Shown here: positions 54,583 to 64,000 of the stretch, piece after piece
Layout: the number at the start of each line of letters is the position of its first letter
How positions within the stretch are numbered: the first letter of the stretch is position 1
Assembly: GCA_013339765.2 (NCBI GenBank)
Contig: CM023457.1
Coordinates: 55,143,745 to 55,207,744, forward strand
From: Haemaphysalis longicornis
Lineage: Eukaryota; Arthropoda; Arachnida; Ixodida; Ixodidae
Reading direction: 5' to 3'
Length of the DNA stretch: 64,000 bases
Made by a program: the position numbers and the translations under genes
Notes under the pieces: generated by a model
What the model was told of the DNA's origin: nothing
Database searches by the model: none
Seen by the model: the letters and a program-made list of their open reading frames with translations, nothing else

Positions 54583-54605
54583 AAGCAAACGACAAAGCAG
54601 GCTTA

Positions 54606-55079
54606 ATGCCCTCCCTTCGCCAACTTCTACTGTTCTCCTACGGCATCCTGATGGCCACCCTATCGTCCAGGTTCCATCTGGCGGATGCGCAGGGTCTCAA
54701 CTCGTCCATGGACGCGGAGTGCCGGTACAGCTGCCCGGGTCCCCTGAAGCCGAGGCCTCGAGCCTCGCACAGGCGTACGGCCAACGGCTGTGGCACGAAC
54801 GAGGTCCACCTCACCGTCGCCGCGCTTCCTCACCCGGACATCGAGGCGTGCTGCAACGAGGTCGACCTCTGCTACGACACCTGTCTCGCGGACAAGGCTC
54901 GCTGCGACGCCGACTTCCAGGAGTGCCTGGAGCGCGTCTGCCACACCAAGGCGGCGGCCAGGGACTGGTGCGAGTACACGACGCAGCTGTTCGCCACGAT
55001 GATGCGTAAACTGGGCTGCGAGTTTTTCCTCGAATCGCAGAGAGACGCCTGCTTGTGCAAACGCGCGGATGAACTTTGA
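54606..55079 (+). CDS. Secreted group XII phospholipase A2-like protein, catalytic His replaced by Val
   Basis: 157 codons, intact, single exon here. Residues 1-29 form a signal peptide (hydrophobic core LLLFSYGILM, likely cut after ADAQ). The mature part follows the group XII Cys pattern: CRYSC (39-43), GCG of the calcium-loop region (61-63), ACCNEVDLCYDTC (81-93), then paired Cys at 100, 107, 112, 122, 138, 149 and 151, with LESQRDACLC near the end. In active enzymes the central motif is CCN-x-HD. Here His is Val86 (GTC, 54,861-54,863), while Asp87 is kept. The calcium loop (GCGTNE) is shorter than usual. Vertebrate PLA2G12B also lacks this His and is catalytically inactive, so the likely role is binding or lipoprotein-related, not hydrolysis. 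The ATG was chosen because it starts the signal peptide; the frame is open upstream to 54,345. Relative to vertebrate group XIIA, about 30 residues between the signal peptide and first Cys are missing. The ORF is GC-rich. Confidence 0.82.
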   Translation: MPSLRQLLLFSYGILMATLSSRFHLADAQGLNSSMDAECRYSCPGPLKPRPRASHRRTANGCGTNEVHLTVAALPHPDIEACCNEVDLCYDTCLADKARCDADFQECLERVCHTKAAARDWCEYTTQLFATMMRKLGCEFFLESQRDACLCKRADEL

Positions 55080-55296
55080 GCCCCGTCGTCGTAGAGCTCT
55101 CGACCCCACAGCTGGTTTATGGGTGTCACGCGTTATGTTGTAGTTCTACTTATTTTAATTTGATAAGGAATAATGTCGCACCCGAACTGAAGCGTCCAGA
55201 GATCTCTGCGGCACGAGCCGGACTGCATGTCTTAAACGTGACGCGGCAATACTCACGCAATTGATTTTTCAGCAGTACCACTCGCGTAAGCATAAA

Positions 55297-55302
55297 AATA
55301 AA
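55297..55302 (+). terminator. Polyadenylation signal of the PLA2-like gene
   Basis: AATAAA 218 bp after the stop codon, the first good hexamer downstream. A T/G-rich stretch (TCTGTTTTATTGGTCTCTG) follows within 15-35 bp, as expected for a cleavage site. No genomic poly-A run follows, so there is no retrogene signature. Confidence 0.6.
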
Positions 55303-57579
55303 GTAGCAACGTTCGCCTCTGTTTTATTGGTCTCTGAATCAGGTTTCCTTAATGAGATGCGTGAACGTATTACCGGTGCTGGAAAGAAATTGCTACTGAT
55401 GCGGCAAAGTTCATGAAGTGTTCAATACTGTGTGTACTGCTTAAAATTCAAGGACGTTCGAGCTGTTCAGAAACGCTGCAGGTAAACTCGAATTGAGTCT
55501 TTTTGATGTACTTCCCGGCTCGCGCGGTGTCGATGAACCACGCAGAAACATCTACCAGGGAGGATCAGTGGCGAAGCCTTTGATCTGCCCTAATAAAAAA
55601 AATGGTTGCGGCTTAGCTCAGCTAACCTTGGATAGGTAAAGCAAAAGCTTGGGTTAGTCTGGTTGAGTCTTGGTTTCGCCTGGTTAACCTTTGATGTAGC
55701 TGTATCAGTCAAAGTCGTTCGGCTCCCGTGCAACGCTCATCGAAGGAGGCCCGGCCTCGATGTCATTCTCGGCGAACGCGGCGTTCCTGTTTCACGGTGA
55801 ACGCGGTGCAAGATGAGTCACATAGCCCGAGACGACCCAGCGGCGCATGCGTGGAAGGCGGCGGTTTAGTCGGCTGCCGATCAGCTGAGCGGCCGCTCCC
55901 GTAGCGGCAGCTGCCGAAAAGTCCCAAAACGACTTAAAACGGGGCCTTGCGCGCAGCTCCGAAGTGGGCCCGGCGAATCACGCGATGCGCTGCGAGGGGT
56001 GTGTCGCCGGGGTGTGTATCCGGTGAAAAGGTTAACTTGCGCATCCTACGCGGATACCGCTGCACGAGCGTAGTAAAGCGTTGCTTTAAAATTCCATACA
56101 AGCCCTCTGCAAAATCGTACACACTAGTTCGGGCCCATGATATTTTGAACTAGCGGTGTGTTCCAGCGCAACAACGGGTATAATACATATTTAGTTAACC
56201 GGAAAGAACGTAACTCACCCGCGAAGTCACAATCGACGGAGTTATTTTGTTTTTTCAGGAAAAACCCTGAATTTAGTTTGGAGACACCGATAAGCCGAGG
56301 GGCAAAACCGCTTTGATATATGAACGGGCATACCACATAACAATTTCCGTATATGGCCATTTCAGTGTTTCACAGCGTAACAGGTATTGATACAACCCTA
56401 CCCCCCTCCAAACCCTCCAATCAATTGTTCAGTTGTTACCGGGGTCGGTAGATGAAAGTATAACAAGAAACATTGCTTGGTACCTCTGAATACAATTGGA
56501 AATTTTGCTTTTTTTCAGTCAATAAATGAGGAATACTCCTTCATGAATCTCTCAAGAAGGAATTAGAAAGAAAAACGATAAATTTTCAAACTTGAGTTCA
56601 GATCATCGGGATGGCGGGGGGGGGGGGGGATCTCACATCTTACTTGCATTCACCTGGGGGTGTGACACCAAAAATCCCGCTCACCATTTTGAACGTTTCC
56701 AGCAAAAAAGAACCCTGAAATTGATTTTTGGGTGTTTGGGGTGTTTGTATCAGTAGCCCTTGCTAGCAAAAACCATTTGGAAAGAAAGATCAACCGGCTG
56801 AAATAATATTGTGGCGGGGCAGCAGAAGAACTGGTTGCAAAAAGTTGTATTACTGGGTAAATACAAGGCCTTGCCTACAGTGCCGTCCGACGGTATTATA
56901 AGCACTCCACTATATCGACGTCTACCGGCGTTTTGTAACAAAGTCGCCGCGTCTGGCACTAGGATCGCTCTAGATAACGCAAAGCTAGACAACCTAGCCT
57001 AAACATAACATGACCTAACGCACACAAAGAAATCATTTAAAACACAAAACTAACCTAAGCCATACAAATGATAGCTCAATTTAAACATGAAAATAATAAA
57101 CAACAGAGGCAAGAGCTAGCCTCGAACCACCATCCGTGGGCTCAAGAAAATAAGACGGATCCTCTAACTACAACGACAGACGCTTTGCCGGAGTTAGGGT
57201 AGTATTAAATATTCGAATGTCGTCGGATGGCACTCGAGCTATGCCTGCAGCGATCAGATAGAGTTCCGTCGGACGGCACTCTATACTGCGTAAAAACAAG
57301 TCGCCAGCTAAGGCAGCTCCAAGCAGTAGTAGCAGTAGTACAAAACTTTAATGAGCCATAAAGTAGGAGTTATTCCCTACTCCGGGAATCCAAAAGATGA
57401 CCGGGCGACCGATGCCCTATGTCCGAGGCACAGCGCGTGTCCGCACAGCCCTCAGTGTCGTCGCCTTCTTTCCCATGGCTATGTACCAGCTTGGCTTCCA
57501 ATCAGTGCCGTGGAGCGCATCCTTATGTGGAGAGGTTGGCCATAACTGAACGCTTGGCTAATCTTGGCTCTATTGTTGA
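55303..57579. other. No recognisable gene; G14 run and tRNA-like remnant
   Basis: G14 at 56,616-56,629. At 57,105-57,180 (-), GGTTCGAGGC preceded by GTAGTTAGAGG looks like a degenerate tRNA-derived fragment. The phrase CCGTC(C/G)GACGG recurs at 56,881 and about 57,270. Confidence 0.45.
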
Positions 57580-57587
57580 GGCTCTTT

Positions 57588-57905
57588 TACGATGAATGAA
57601 TGAATAAAGCTTTATTGTGAAACTACCAACCGGGTTAGGTACCCTCGGTTAAGGGAACCTCTAACAAATTTCTTTACGAAATCTGCACTGTGGCGTTGGT
57701 CGTTTAGGGCTGGTGATTGAAGTGCTGCTCTCCCTTCGGCGAACGGGCTGCATCCTTCGAAGATGTGGTCCTGTTTGAGGGCCTTGGAGCACATTGGGCA
57801 GGTAGGGGTCTGGCGTTCCGTTGTAGAGGGCCACTCTGGCTGGGATTAAGAGAGTAACCATTCGCGTTTGCCTAAAAAGTACTTGCTCAAGATACAACAG
57901 CCCGT
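57588..57905 (-). mobile_element. LINE C-terminal knuckle and 3' tail
   Basis: Minus frame CPMCSKALKQDHIFEGCSPF (C-x2-C..H-x4-C) is the ORF2 C-terminal knuckle of I-group LINEs. It ends in REGSLNRGYLTRLVV-like residues, then CAATAAAGC and a (TTCA)n tail at 57,588-57,606. Strongly 5'-truncated. Confidence 0.7.
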
Positions 57906-59900
57906 GACAGTATTGTACTCTGTACTTTATTGTACTTTACTCCAAATCCTTATTTGCCCGATGAGTTGGCGTTAGGGAAGGCCCTGTAAACCCGCCTTTA
58001 GATATTCGCGTGGGTAAGCCAGTTTTATGTCCAAACGGGTTCGCGATATGACGGATTCTTGAAAAACATTTCACAGCTCGGACCGGGGAGAGCTGGTCCG
58101 CCAGATCGAGACGGCCGGGGCCGCCATCAGAAAAGGCGGATATCCTGGCTGCCGACTTTTCGAAAGGACGGGGGGCTGTCTTCAAAGCTTCCCTGATTTG
58201 ATTCCCCCCTGTAGACAAATGAATGTTGTCACTCAATCATCCACTCAGCTTTTTGCACTGTGTGAGGGATATAATATTAAGTTTTGCAATATTCAGCTCC
58301 CACAGCATGGCAGTAAGGAATTCCCGAAGTTTAAAGCCCCTGGGACCAGTAGTTCGGCTGGGCGTTGATATCACCTTATAAGCTTTTCCTCTCCGCTAGG
58401 GGTGTAAATTCAATGATGTCCTTCTCGCAACTTAGTGGTGCCCGAAACTGAAATCCTTTAGTTTGTTCTCTGACCAGTGGTATTGAAAATATAAATTATG
58501 CCATCAGTAAAAACACCCAATTTACACTTGAATACTGTATTGTTCGTTAAAGAAATCCGTGAAACTGATTTTCAAACATTCTTACTTATTGCCTATATCA
58601 GCCTAAACCAAATGCGGATATCTCGACGGATTCGCGAGATAATCAGTGACATGCAAGAACATATAATCTTTTCCTGTCTGCCTAGGACGTGATTTTTTTA
58701 AATCTAGGCTTAGTGATACCATATGCAATAGTACAAATGTAATCCGGAAATTCAAAGTTTATAGGTCCAGCACTACCGGCTGGCTGTTGAATCTGGTGGT
58801 CGGTTGGTCGGTTCACGGGTCTCGCGGTAATCCTTTATTTGTAGTCGGTTGTACACTATGTTATTGATATTGAAGATTGCTTCTGAAATAAAGCAGCAAC
58901 TGCAATTCCCTGCTTTTTGCAATTGAAGCAAAATTTATTTTTCTGTATGTGACCTCCTCCAATAAACAGCCAATCAATCAATCAATCAGACAAGCCTTTC
59001 TGAAGAAAATTTCTTTTTCTGTTTCCCCTACGTGTATCCGCCTATTGAACAAATTATTCGAGCCACCTTGGCTTCCGCAATCGAAACTACGCATTTAAAC
59101 CATTTACTACATAATAAAAACGGAGGCTTTCGTCCAACCTGTGACATTGACAACGAAAGCACACCATAAAACGGAACTTTCGGCCACATTACATGGGTAG
59201 CAACAATATCTCGTCAAATTTGTTTGAACAGGGACCAAGCAATTGTTGCAACACCACGTAAGGCTTAGTACACTTTGAAAACTGTTTAGTGACTATTTGA
59301 GGACACAATCGGTCAGTGTCTGCTTTCGTAAACGAAAAAAAAGGACAGAAAGATGTGTGCTAATGAGTAGCTGTGCCACATCTTTACTTAGTTCGAGTCC
59401 TGAACTTTGAAAAAGGAGGCTAGTTTTGCCCCAAATCTCCAAACTCCCAACGCAGGCCTCTGCGCAGGTAGAAACGACGATGTTAGCGGTTTATTACGCC
59501 TGAATTAATTTACACGGACAATTCCTTCCCGGCAACTGACTTTAATTCGGGGAATTGTTTGGCTTGGAAGATTTACTTGCAGAATTATTCCGAATGGCTC
59601 AGAAATGTTATTATTACTTTAAAATTACCTTTAGATACTGCGAGTTCACCTGTAACTACTTGCAAATAATTGAGCTTACAGGAGTACTGTAAATATATTA
59701 AAGTTGCGTGAGACTAGCTTGAATTTATTTGGCAGTATTTCAGGTTAGTAAGTGCTTACATGAAATTATTTGAATTGACTTGTGGCTACTTGGAATTTCC
59801 TGGACATCCACCAAGTTCGCTTCCTCTTCGAATAACTCGTAATTACCTTAATTAGAATTAATGCGTAATGGTTTGAATTGGCAACGTTTACCTAATATAT
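57906..59900. other. No recognisable gene; element tail at 58.96 kb
   Basis: CCAATAAACAG followed by (CAAT)n at 58,961-58,988 is an element-like 3' end on +. 59.6-59.9 kb is AT-rich with loosely repeated ACTTG.AATTA words. Confidence 0.5.
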
Positions 59901-59907
59901 TTTACAG

Positions 59908-60003
59908 TCACAAGGAATCGCTTCGAGGTATTAAATGCGAAGCTGGGTTGGGTTGGGTTAGGTTGGGTCACAAGGAATCGCTTTGAAGTATTAGATGCGA
60001 AGA
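59908..60003. repeat. Two-copy 36-bp repeat around a (GGGTT)n spacer
   Basis: GTCACAAGGAATCGCTT(C/T)GA occurs at 59,908 and 59,967. Between them is CTGGGTTGGGTTGGGTTAGG.., with one TTAGG. It is too short and mostly TTGGG, so I do not call it telomeric. Confidence 0.8.
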
Positions 60004-60144
60004 ATCTCATGCTCGGGGCTGTGTCTCTCCCTCTGTCGTTGTCGTTGTCCGCCGTCCGCACTCTACTGCGCATGCGCATCTCTTCAGCCCCAGTGAGCGT
60101 TCGGGCTGACGTCAGCGCAGTCCACTATAAAAAGAAATAGTTAG

Positions 60145-60240
60145 GCGGCGCCCGGTTTCGATCCAAAGACACTCTGGCCGCAACGGGAGGTACGTGGCGC
60201 TCTCTTCCCACTGCGCTACAAACCGAGACGGGAGCATGTG
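60145..60240 (-). mobile_element. tRNA-like sequence, degenerate
   Basis: On minus, TAGCGCAGTGGGAAGAGAGC is a good A box/D arm. About 45 bp later GGATCGAAACCGGGCGCCGCC stands where a B box (GGTTCGA) should be. The T-loop sequence is wrong, so this is a retroposon or tRNA pseudogene. Confidence 0.45.
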
Positions 60241-60539
60241 CTCGCGCCTTATGTCTTCACTCATTCAAACTACGTCAAGAAGCTACTGATACAACGAAGG
60301 CACGCGAAGCTGAACGTCAACGGAAACGACGAACTGAAAACTAATGGGAACTTCAGTCGACCCCATGGCTGCTTCGCATACTGCACAGGTTCTCCTACGG
60401 GAAGATGGTGTAATTTTGTTTAATTGTTCGCAGTTACGGGGAATTTCCGTTTGATTACAATAATTGCTTCGCTTAGTACAACTGCTTGAGATTTAGTTAT
60501 CTATGACAGATTAACTTAGCGATGGTAGCTACGACGAAA

Positions 60540-60625
60540 CGTTTGTGTATTTGTTTGTGTGTAAGTGTGCGTCTGCTTGTACGTGCGTATGTCTGTGTGC
60601 GTCTGTGTGCGTTTTTGCCTCGTGC
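60540..60625 (+). repeat. Imperfect (GT)n-rich tract
   Basis: TGTGTATTTGTTTGTGTGTAAG.. then repeated GTGCGTCTGTGTGC units, an alternating purine-pyrimidine stretch. Confidence 0.8.
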
Positions 60626-60708
60626 ACGCGTGCGTGCCAGCGTGCCCGCGTCCATGCGCGCCTGAGCGCAGTTTGTTTAGTCCCAGGCTTGCTGTATAGT
60701 TCATATTA

Positions 60709-61562
60709 AGCCCCGGATACATGGACCCGACGAGGGAGGGTCGAGTGGACTGGTGGTTCAGCTACCTCGAGGCGAGGGGGCCGGGGGATTGCCGGAGAAG
60801 GAGCTACCGTATTTTTACGATTCTAGCGTGCACCTTCTTTTGCTAAAAGCTAGCCTTAAAATTTGTGTGCGCGTTACAATCGGGCTCAAAACCGAAACAG
60901 GTTTTAAATCGGCCAGCAACATTGCCGTAGGCACGAGGTCCTCCCAAACTCCAACTCAATCCAATAAAAAAATCCGTCAAATCACGTGAGTGAATTTCGG
61001 CGCACTCATTCCTGAATGACATACCTTGGTCAGCTGTTGCACATTTTTCTACTATGGCAATTAGCCCGTCACACGTAGAATTATAAGGTCAAGACCACTT
61101 GAAATCGCAAACAGCTCAATGTTTCCCACTATATTTTTATTTCCCTGCAGGAGCTGGATAACACGTTTACGAACACAAATGTATTTTTGGCTGCCACAGT
61201 TGCAACGCACAAAATAAAAATCTCCTTCTTCTAGGTAAGTAGTGTCATGTATTTTACATCTGTGCGGTAAAGCCGACGTCCTATTATTTTTGCGGATTTT
61301 TTTGCGCGAACCTACCCGCGCGGTACAATCGGTGGCGCGTTATAATCGTGCATATACGGTAATTCAGCTACCCCAACGGCCCGCCTGACTCAGCCCGACG
61401 AGCGCAGCAAACCCACCCCCTGCCTGCGAGTCGAACACGAGATGCTCTCCCGACGGGCTTTTCGACCTCAGCCGCGTTCCAGCTTATACATGAGTGCGTC
61501 CAGTCCAAAAAACCTGTTTATTTCAACTCAACGCGCCCTCGTCGGGTAATGTAAACGGGGCT
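60709..61562. mobile_element. Harbinger-type MITE interrupted by another MITE
   Basis: The left end AGCCCCGGATACATGGACCC and inverted right end AGCCCCGTTTACATTACCC both continue GACGAGGG. TTA flanks both sides (60,706-60,708, 61,563-61,565). The ends resemble those of the 24.85-kb MITE. It is 854 bp including a 557-bp nested insertion. Confidence 0.82.
60805..61361. mobile_element. Nested MITE with TACCGTAT ends (TA target)
   Basis: The left end TACCGTATTTTTACGATTCT and inverted right end TACCGTATATGCACGATTAT both continue A(G/A)CG(T/C)GC(A/C)CC. TA at each edge is consistent with a Tc1/mariner-type TA duplication. It sits wholly inside the 60,709-61,562 element. Confidence 0.8.
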
Positions 61563-61563
61563 T

Positions 61564-61800
61564 TAGAGAGTTTTAGCAGTCCGTCCGTTCCGTCCGGCAC
61601 GTAGTTAGCCTGTTGACCAGGACCCGTCTGGGCACTCGGCATTCGTCACGGTACGGGGATTAGTTCCGCTGGCCTGCCTTCGCCATGTCCACGCCTCCTC
61701 GCCCTTCCTCCTCGCCCTTCCGCGCGCGCAGGCGCAGACGGGTCCCGGTAACCCGGTAGCAACGTACGTGACGGAACGGACGGACTGCTAAAACTCTCTA
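61564..61800. mobile_element. Foldback MITE with 30-bp perfect TIRs (TA target)
   Basis: 61,564-61,593 (TAGAGAGTTTTAGCAGTCCG...) is the exact reverse complement of 61,771-61,800. Imperfect pairing continues inward: CACGTA/TACGTG and ACC(A/G)GGACCCGTCT. Most of the 237 bp therefore folds back. TA ends suggest a Tc1/mariner-type origin. Its left TA lies within the TTA duplication of the preceding Harbinger-type MITE. Confidence 0.92.
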
Positions 61801-62585
61801 TTGACACGCACTGCGGTGACTCTCACTTGACAGTTTTAATGCGCAGCCTTCTTGACCAAGTACCCCTCAACGAGGGCAGTGTAACGACCTTCATTCTACG
61901 AAAATGCCGATTTGGCGGGATTAACACCTTCAATCGTTATAATAGCGTAAATAGGGATAATTGGTCGGACCGAATTAAAAAAAAACAAGAAATAAAAAAT
62001 GGAAAATAAAATTTTCTCAAAAATGCTCTCACAAAATCAAGAATATGCGTCATATATCTTCCCCTAAACCAAAAGCTGAACGAAAAAGTCCGCAAAATAA
62101 TGCTCGAATTCCCCATAAAAAGTGATAATTAGCTAATTTCCGTGTAACGCCTTGCATTTCAGTAAAAATGCAGATTTGGCGAAAGTAACACATTCGTTAA
62201 TCTGATACCAGCGCAATTGAACTGAATTGCTCAGGCAGAATTTTGAAAACCAAGAAAACAAAAAAATAGAAAATAAAAAATTCCACCAAATATCCATCGT
62301 TTACCTCTTGCCTCCCCTTCCCCCCCCCAACCCAAAAAGATACAATCGAGACTAAAACAAACAAGACCGCGAAAGAACATTGGAAATACGGATGAAACAG
62401 CACAAAAGGACCAACTCGGCAGTACGGATCGCGTCTTCGAAAAAAAAGAGTAAGCGAAATAAAGGCACTTCATCGCTATAAAGGTAGACATTGATTCATG
62501 TCTCCTATTGAAAGCCAGTATTGATTCATACAGACCACTCACAGTAACGTCAGTGGTGTATAGATTCGTAATGCAGGCGATAAAA
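61801..62585. other. No recognisable gene
   Basis: AT-rich with short frames. The 153-codon minus frame at 62,231-62,692 overlaps the start of a + strand LINE and is disregarded. Confidence 0.5.
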
Positions 62586-62589
62586 TAAA

Positions 62590-64000
62590 TCAGAAATTCA
62601 AGCATGGATGGAAGAAAATTAAATACTTGGGAACTGCAGAATGATTTAGACAAGACAGGCGACTGGATGACAATTTGTTCGGGATAACGCAATGCATTTA
62701 AATTGCGAAAGCACAGAATAGACCACTATGGATTACGTTCTTGGACATTAAAGGGGCATATGACAACGTAAACAGAGAACGGCTGTGGAGAATGCTGAAA
62801 CTCCAGGGATTACGATGACGAGTTAATACAGTTCCTTATGGCGATCTATAAAGACAATAGAGTACACCGTACATGGGCAGGACAGAATGCGCCCAGCAGG
62901 TCAACATCCATCGGGGACTGAAACAGGGATGCCCTTTGAGCCCAATACTGTTCATGCTTTACATGGCAGGGTTAGAAAAGAAACTGGAAGAAAGTCAAGT
63001 AGGGTTCAGCCTAACCCATATGCTGCAAGGCGAAGTGGTACAACAGCATATTCCGGGAATGTTATACGCAGACGACATTGTTCTTTTAGCTGATAACCAA
63101 ACCGATATGCAGCGGCTAATAAATATTAGCGGCCAGGAAGCCACCGACCTCGGGTTAAATTTCAGTGCAGAAAAATCAGGAATAATGGTTTTCAATGACG
63201 CTACCACTGACGTAGTGTCTATCCAGCAAGGCGAATTACCTAGAGTGAAGGAATATAAATATTTGGAGTGTGGATAAACGAAGGGGATAACTACTTAAGA
63301 ACTCACGAGGAGCAACTTAAGGTTAAGGGAAAGCGAAACGCAGCTATAATGAATCATAGAGCTTTGTGGGGGTATAACAAATATGAAGTAGTAGAGGAAT
63401 GTGGAAATGAGTAATGGTTCCGGGTTTCACGTTTGCGAATGCTGTACTCTGCTTAAAATCAGACGTTCTATCAGGCCTTGAAGTGAACCAGAGAACGGTA
63501 GGAACGTTTGGCCTTAGGCGCGCATTGGAAAAAACAACTACGAAGCAGTTCAGGGAGATATAGGCTGGGCGTCGTTTGAAGTTAGAGAAGCACAGGAGTA
63601 AAATATGCTTTGAGATGAGGTTGAGGGCAATGGATCAACGAAGGTGGGCAGCTAAGGTTTTTAGGTACCTATACTTGAAAAGCGTGGACACGCAGTGGTA
63701 AGAAAGACTAGAAGGCTAACGATGAAATACGGAAAGAACAGTAGGGAATCCAAAACAGCCAAGGTAACCAAAAAAGAGGCAAGGCAGATTGAAACGAATA
63801 AATGGAGGGAAAAAATGGAAGCTAAAACGTTGTTAGAGGATGTATAGGGCTGAGAAATGAACATCAGAAAGGAAAATTTCTACGATAATTCCCAGGGCAA
63901 GTGCTTTGCTTTTTGAGGCTAGAGCAGTTTGCCTGCGAACTAAGGGTTTTGTGGGAAGTATTCACAAATGATGGGGTATGCGTGGTCTGCGGAAAAGAAA
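62590..64000 (+). mobile_element. Family A LINE: RT domain to window edge
   Basis: RT blocks in order are ELQNDLDKTGDW.., PLWITFLDIKGAYDNVNRERLWRML (about 62,728-62,800), FLMAIYKDNRVHRTW, GLKQGCPLSPILFMLYM (62,916-62,966), MLYADDIVLLAD (63,060-63,095, catalytic ADD intact), LGLNFSAEKSGIMVF and EYKYL. The 134-codon frame 62,873-63,277 is clean; outside it frames change. After 63,655 the sequence matches the fragment at 16.77-17.46 kb, linking that C-terminal piece to this RT. The GLKQGCPLSP / YADD type is unlike the Jockey-like QGS-type RTs in this window. The clade (R4, RTE or other) is not settled. The element continues beyond the window. Confidence 0.85.

Noticed and set aside
54345..54605. 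N-terminal extension of the PLA2-like ORF by 87 codons
   Set aside because: It includes an Arg-rich stretch from a GAA microsatellite and would bury the signal peptide. The frame is open by chance.
59944..59968. Interstitial arthropod telomere repeat (TTAGG)n
   Set aside because: Only one exact TTAGG; the rest is GGGTT. Too short to distinguish from a simple repeat.
1..64000. CRISPR arrays, rRNA, bacterial operons or integrated viral genes
   Set aside because: No regularly spaced repeats, rRNA core motifs, Shine-Dalgarno-led gene strings or virus-specific proteins were seen.

Overview
The window looks like nuclear DNA of a hard tick (Ixodida, probably metastriate). The evidence is composition and repeat content: several copies of a tRNA-headed SINE of the tick Ruka-like type, many broken non-LTR retrotransposons, TIR elements (MITEs), spliced exon fragments with GT..AG borders, and a TRAF-like RING/MATH gene of a kind I associate with expanded tick families. 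There is no bacterial gene organisation, no operon, no CRISPR array and no rRNA. Placement below 'tick' is inference. Coding density is very low: one intact host-type gene, a few decayed spliced genes, and otherwise transposable elements and unassigned sequence.

Layout. 0-7.9 kb: no recognisable gene except one exon-like fragment at 4.9 kb. 7.96-14.79 kb: the most striking object, a 6,834-bp element with 41-bp terminal inverted repeats (39/41 identical) and an identical 8-bp target duplication (GAAAAAAC). It interrupts a SINE whose two halves lie in register on either side. Just inside the TIRs sit two convergent, intron-containing, decayed genes: a C2H2 zinc-finger gene on + and an SGNH/GDSL-hydrolase-like gene on -. 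Each has CRE and CCAAT-type motifs from a TIR at its 5' side. Younger SINEs and a MITE are nested inside. 16.7-24.1 kb: non-LTR retrotransposon fragments of at least four types, one RTE-like fragment being split by a SINE with a TSD. 24.85-25.42 kb: a Harbinger-type MITE with TTA TSD. 29.0-31.1 kb: a decayed, non-processed TRAF-like pseudogene (-). 35.8-38.5 kb: two 3' ends of an RNase H-bearing LINE. 42.9-46.1 kb: an RTE fragment, then the 5' half of a CR1/Jockey-group LINE with an ORF1 carrying a 2A-like motif and an AP-endonuclease ORF2. 50.4-52.3 kb: a GC-rich I-group LINE (-). 54.6-55.1 kb: an intact 157-codon secreted group XII phospholipase A2-like ORF with the catalytic His replaced by Val. 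60.7-61.8 kb: a nested/abutting stack of three MITEs. 62.6-64.0 kb: an RT domain that runs off the window edge.

How it fits together. Only the PLA2-XII-like ORF looks able to make a protein. The TRAF-like, zinc-finger and SGNH-like genes keep splice borders and diagnostic residues but carry single-base indels and stops. The PLA2-like ORF (157 codons) and one LINE RT ORF (134 codons) are clean, so random assembly error alone is an unlikely cause, though it cannot be excluded. The nested insertions give a relative time order: the SINE is older than the 6.8-kb element, which is older than the SINE and MITE inside it.
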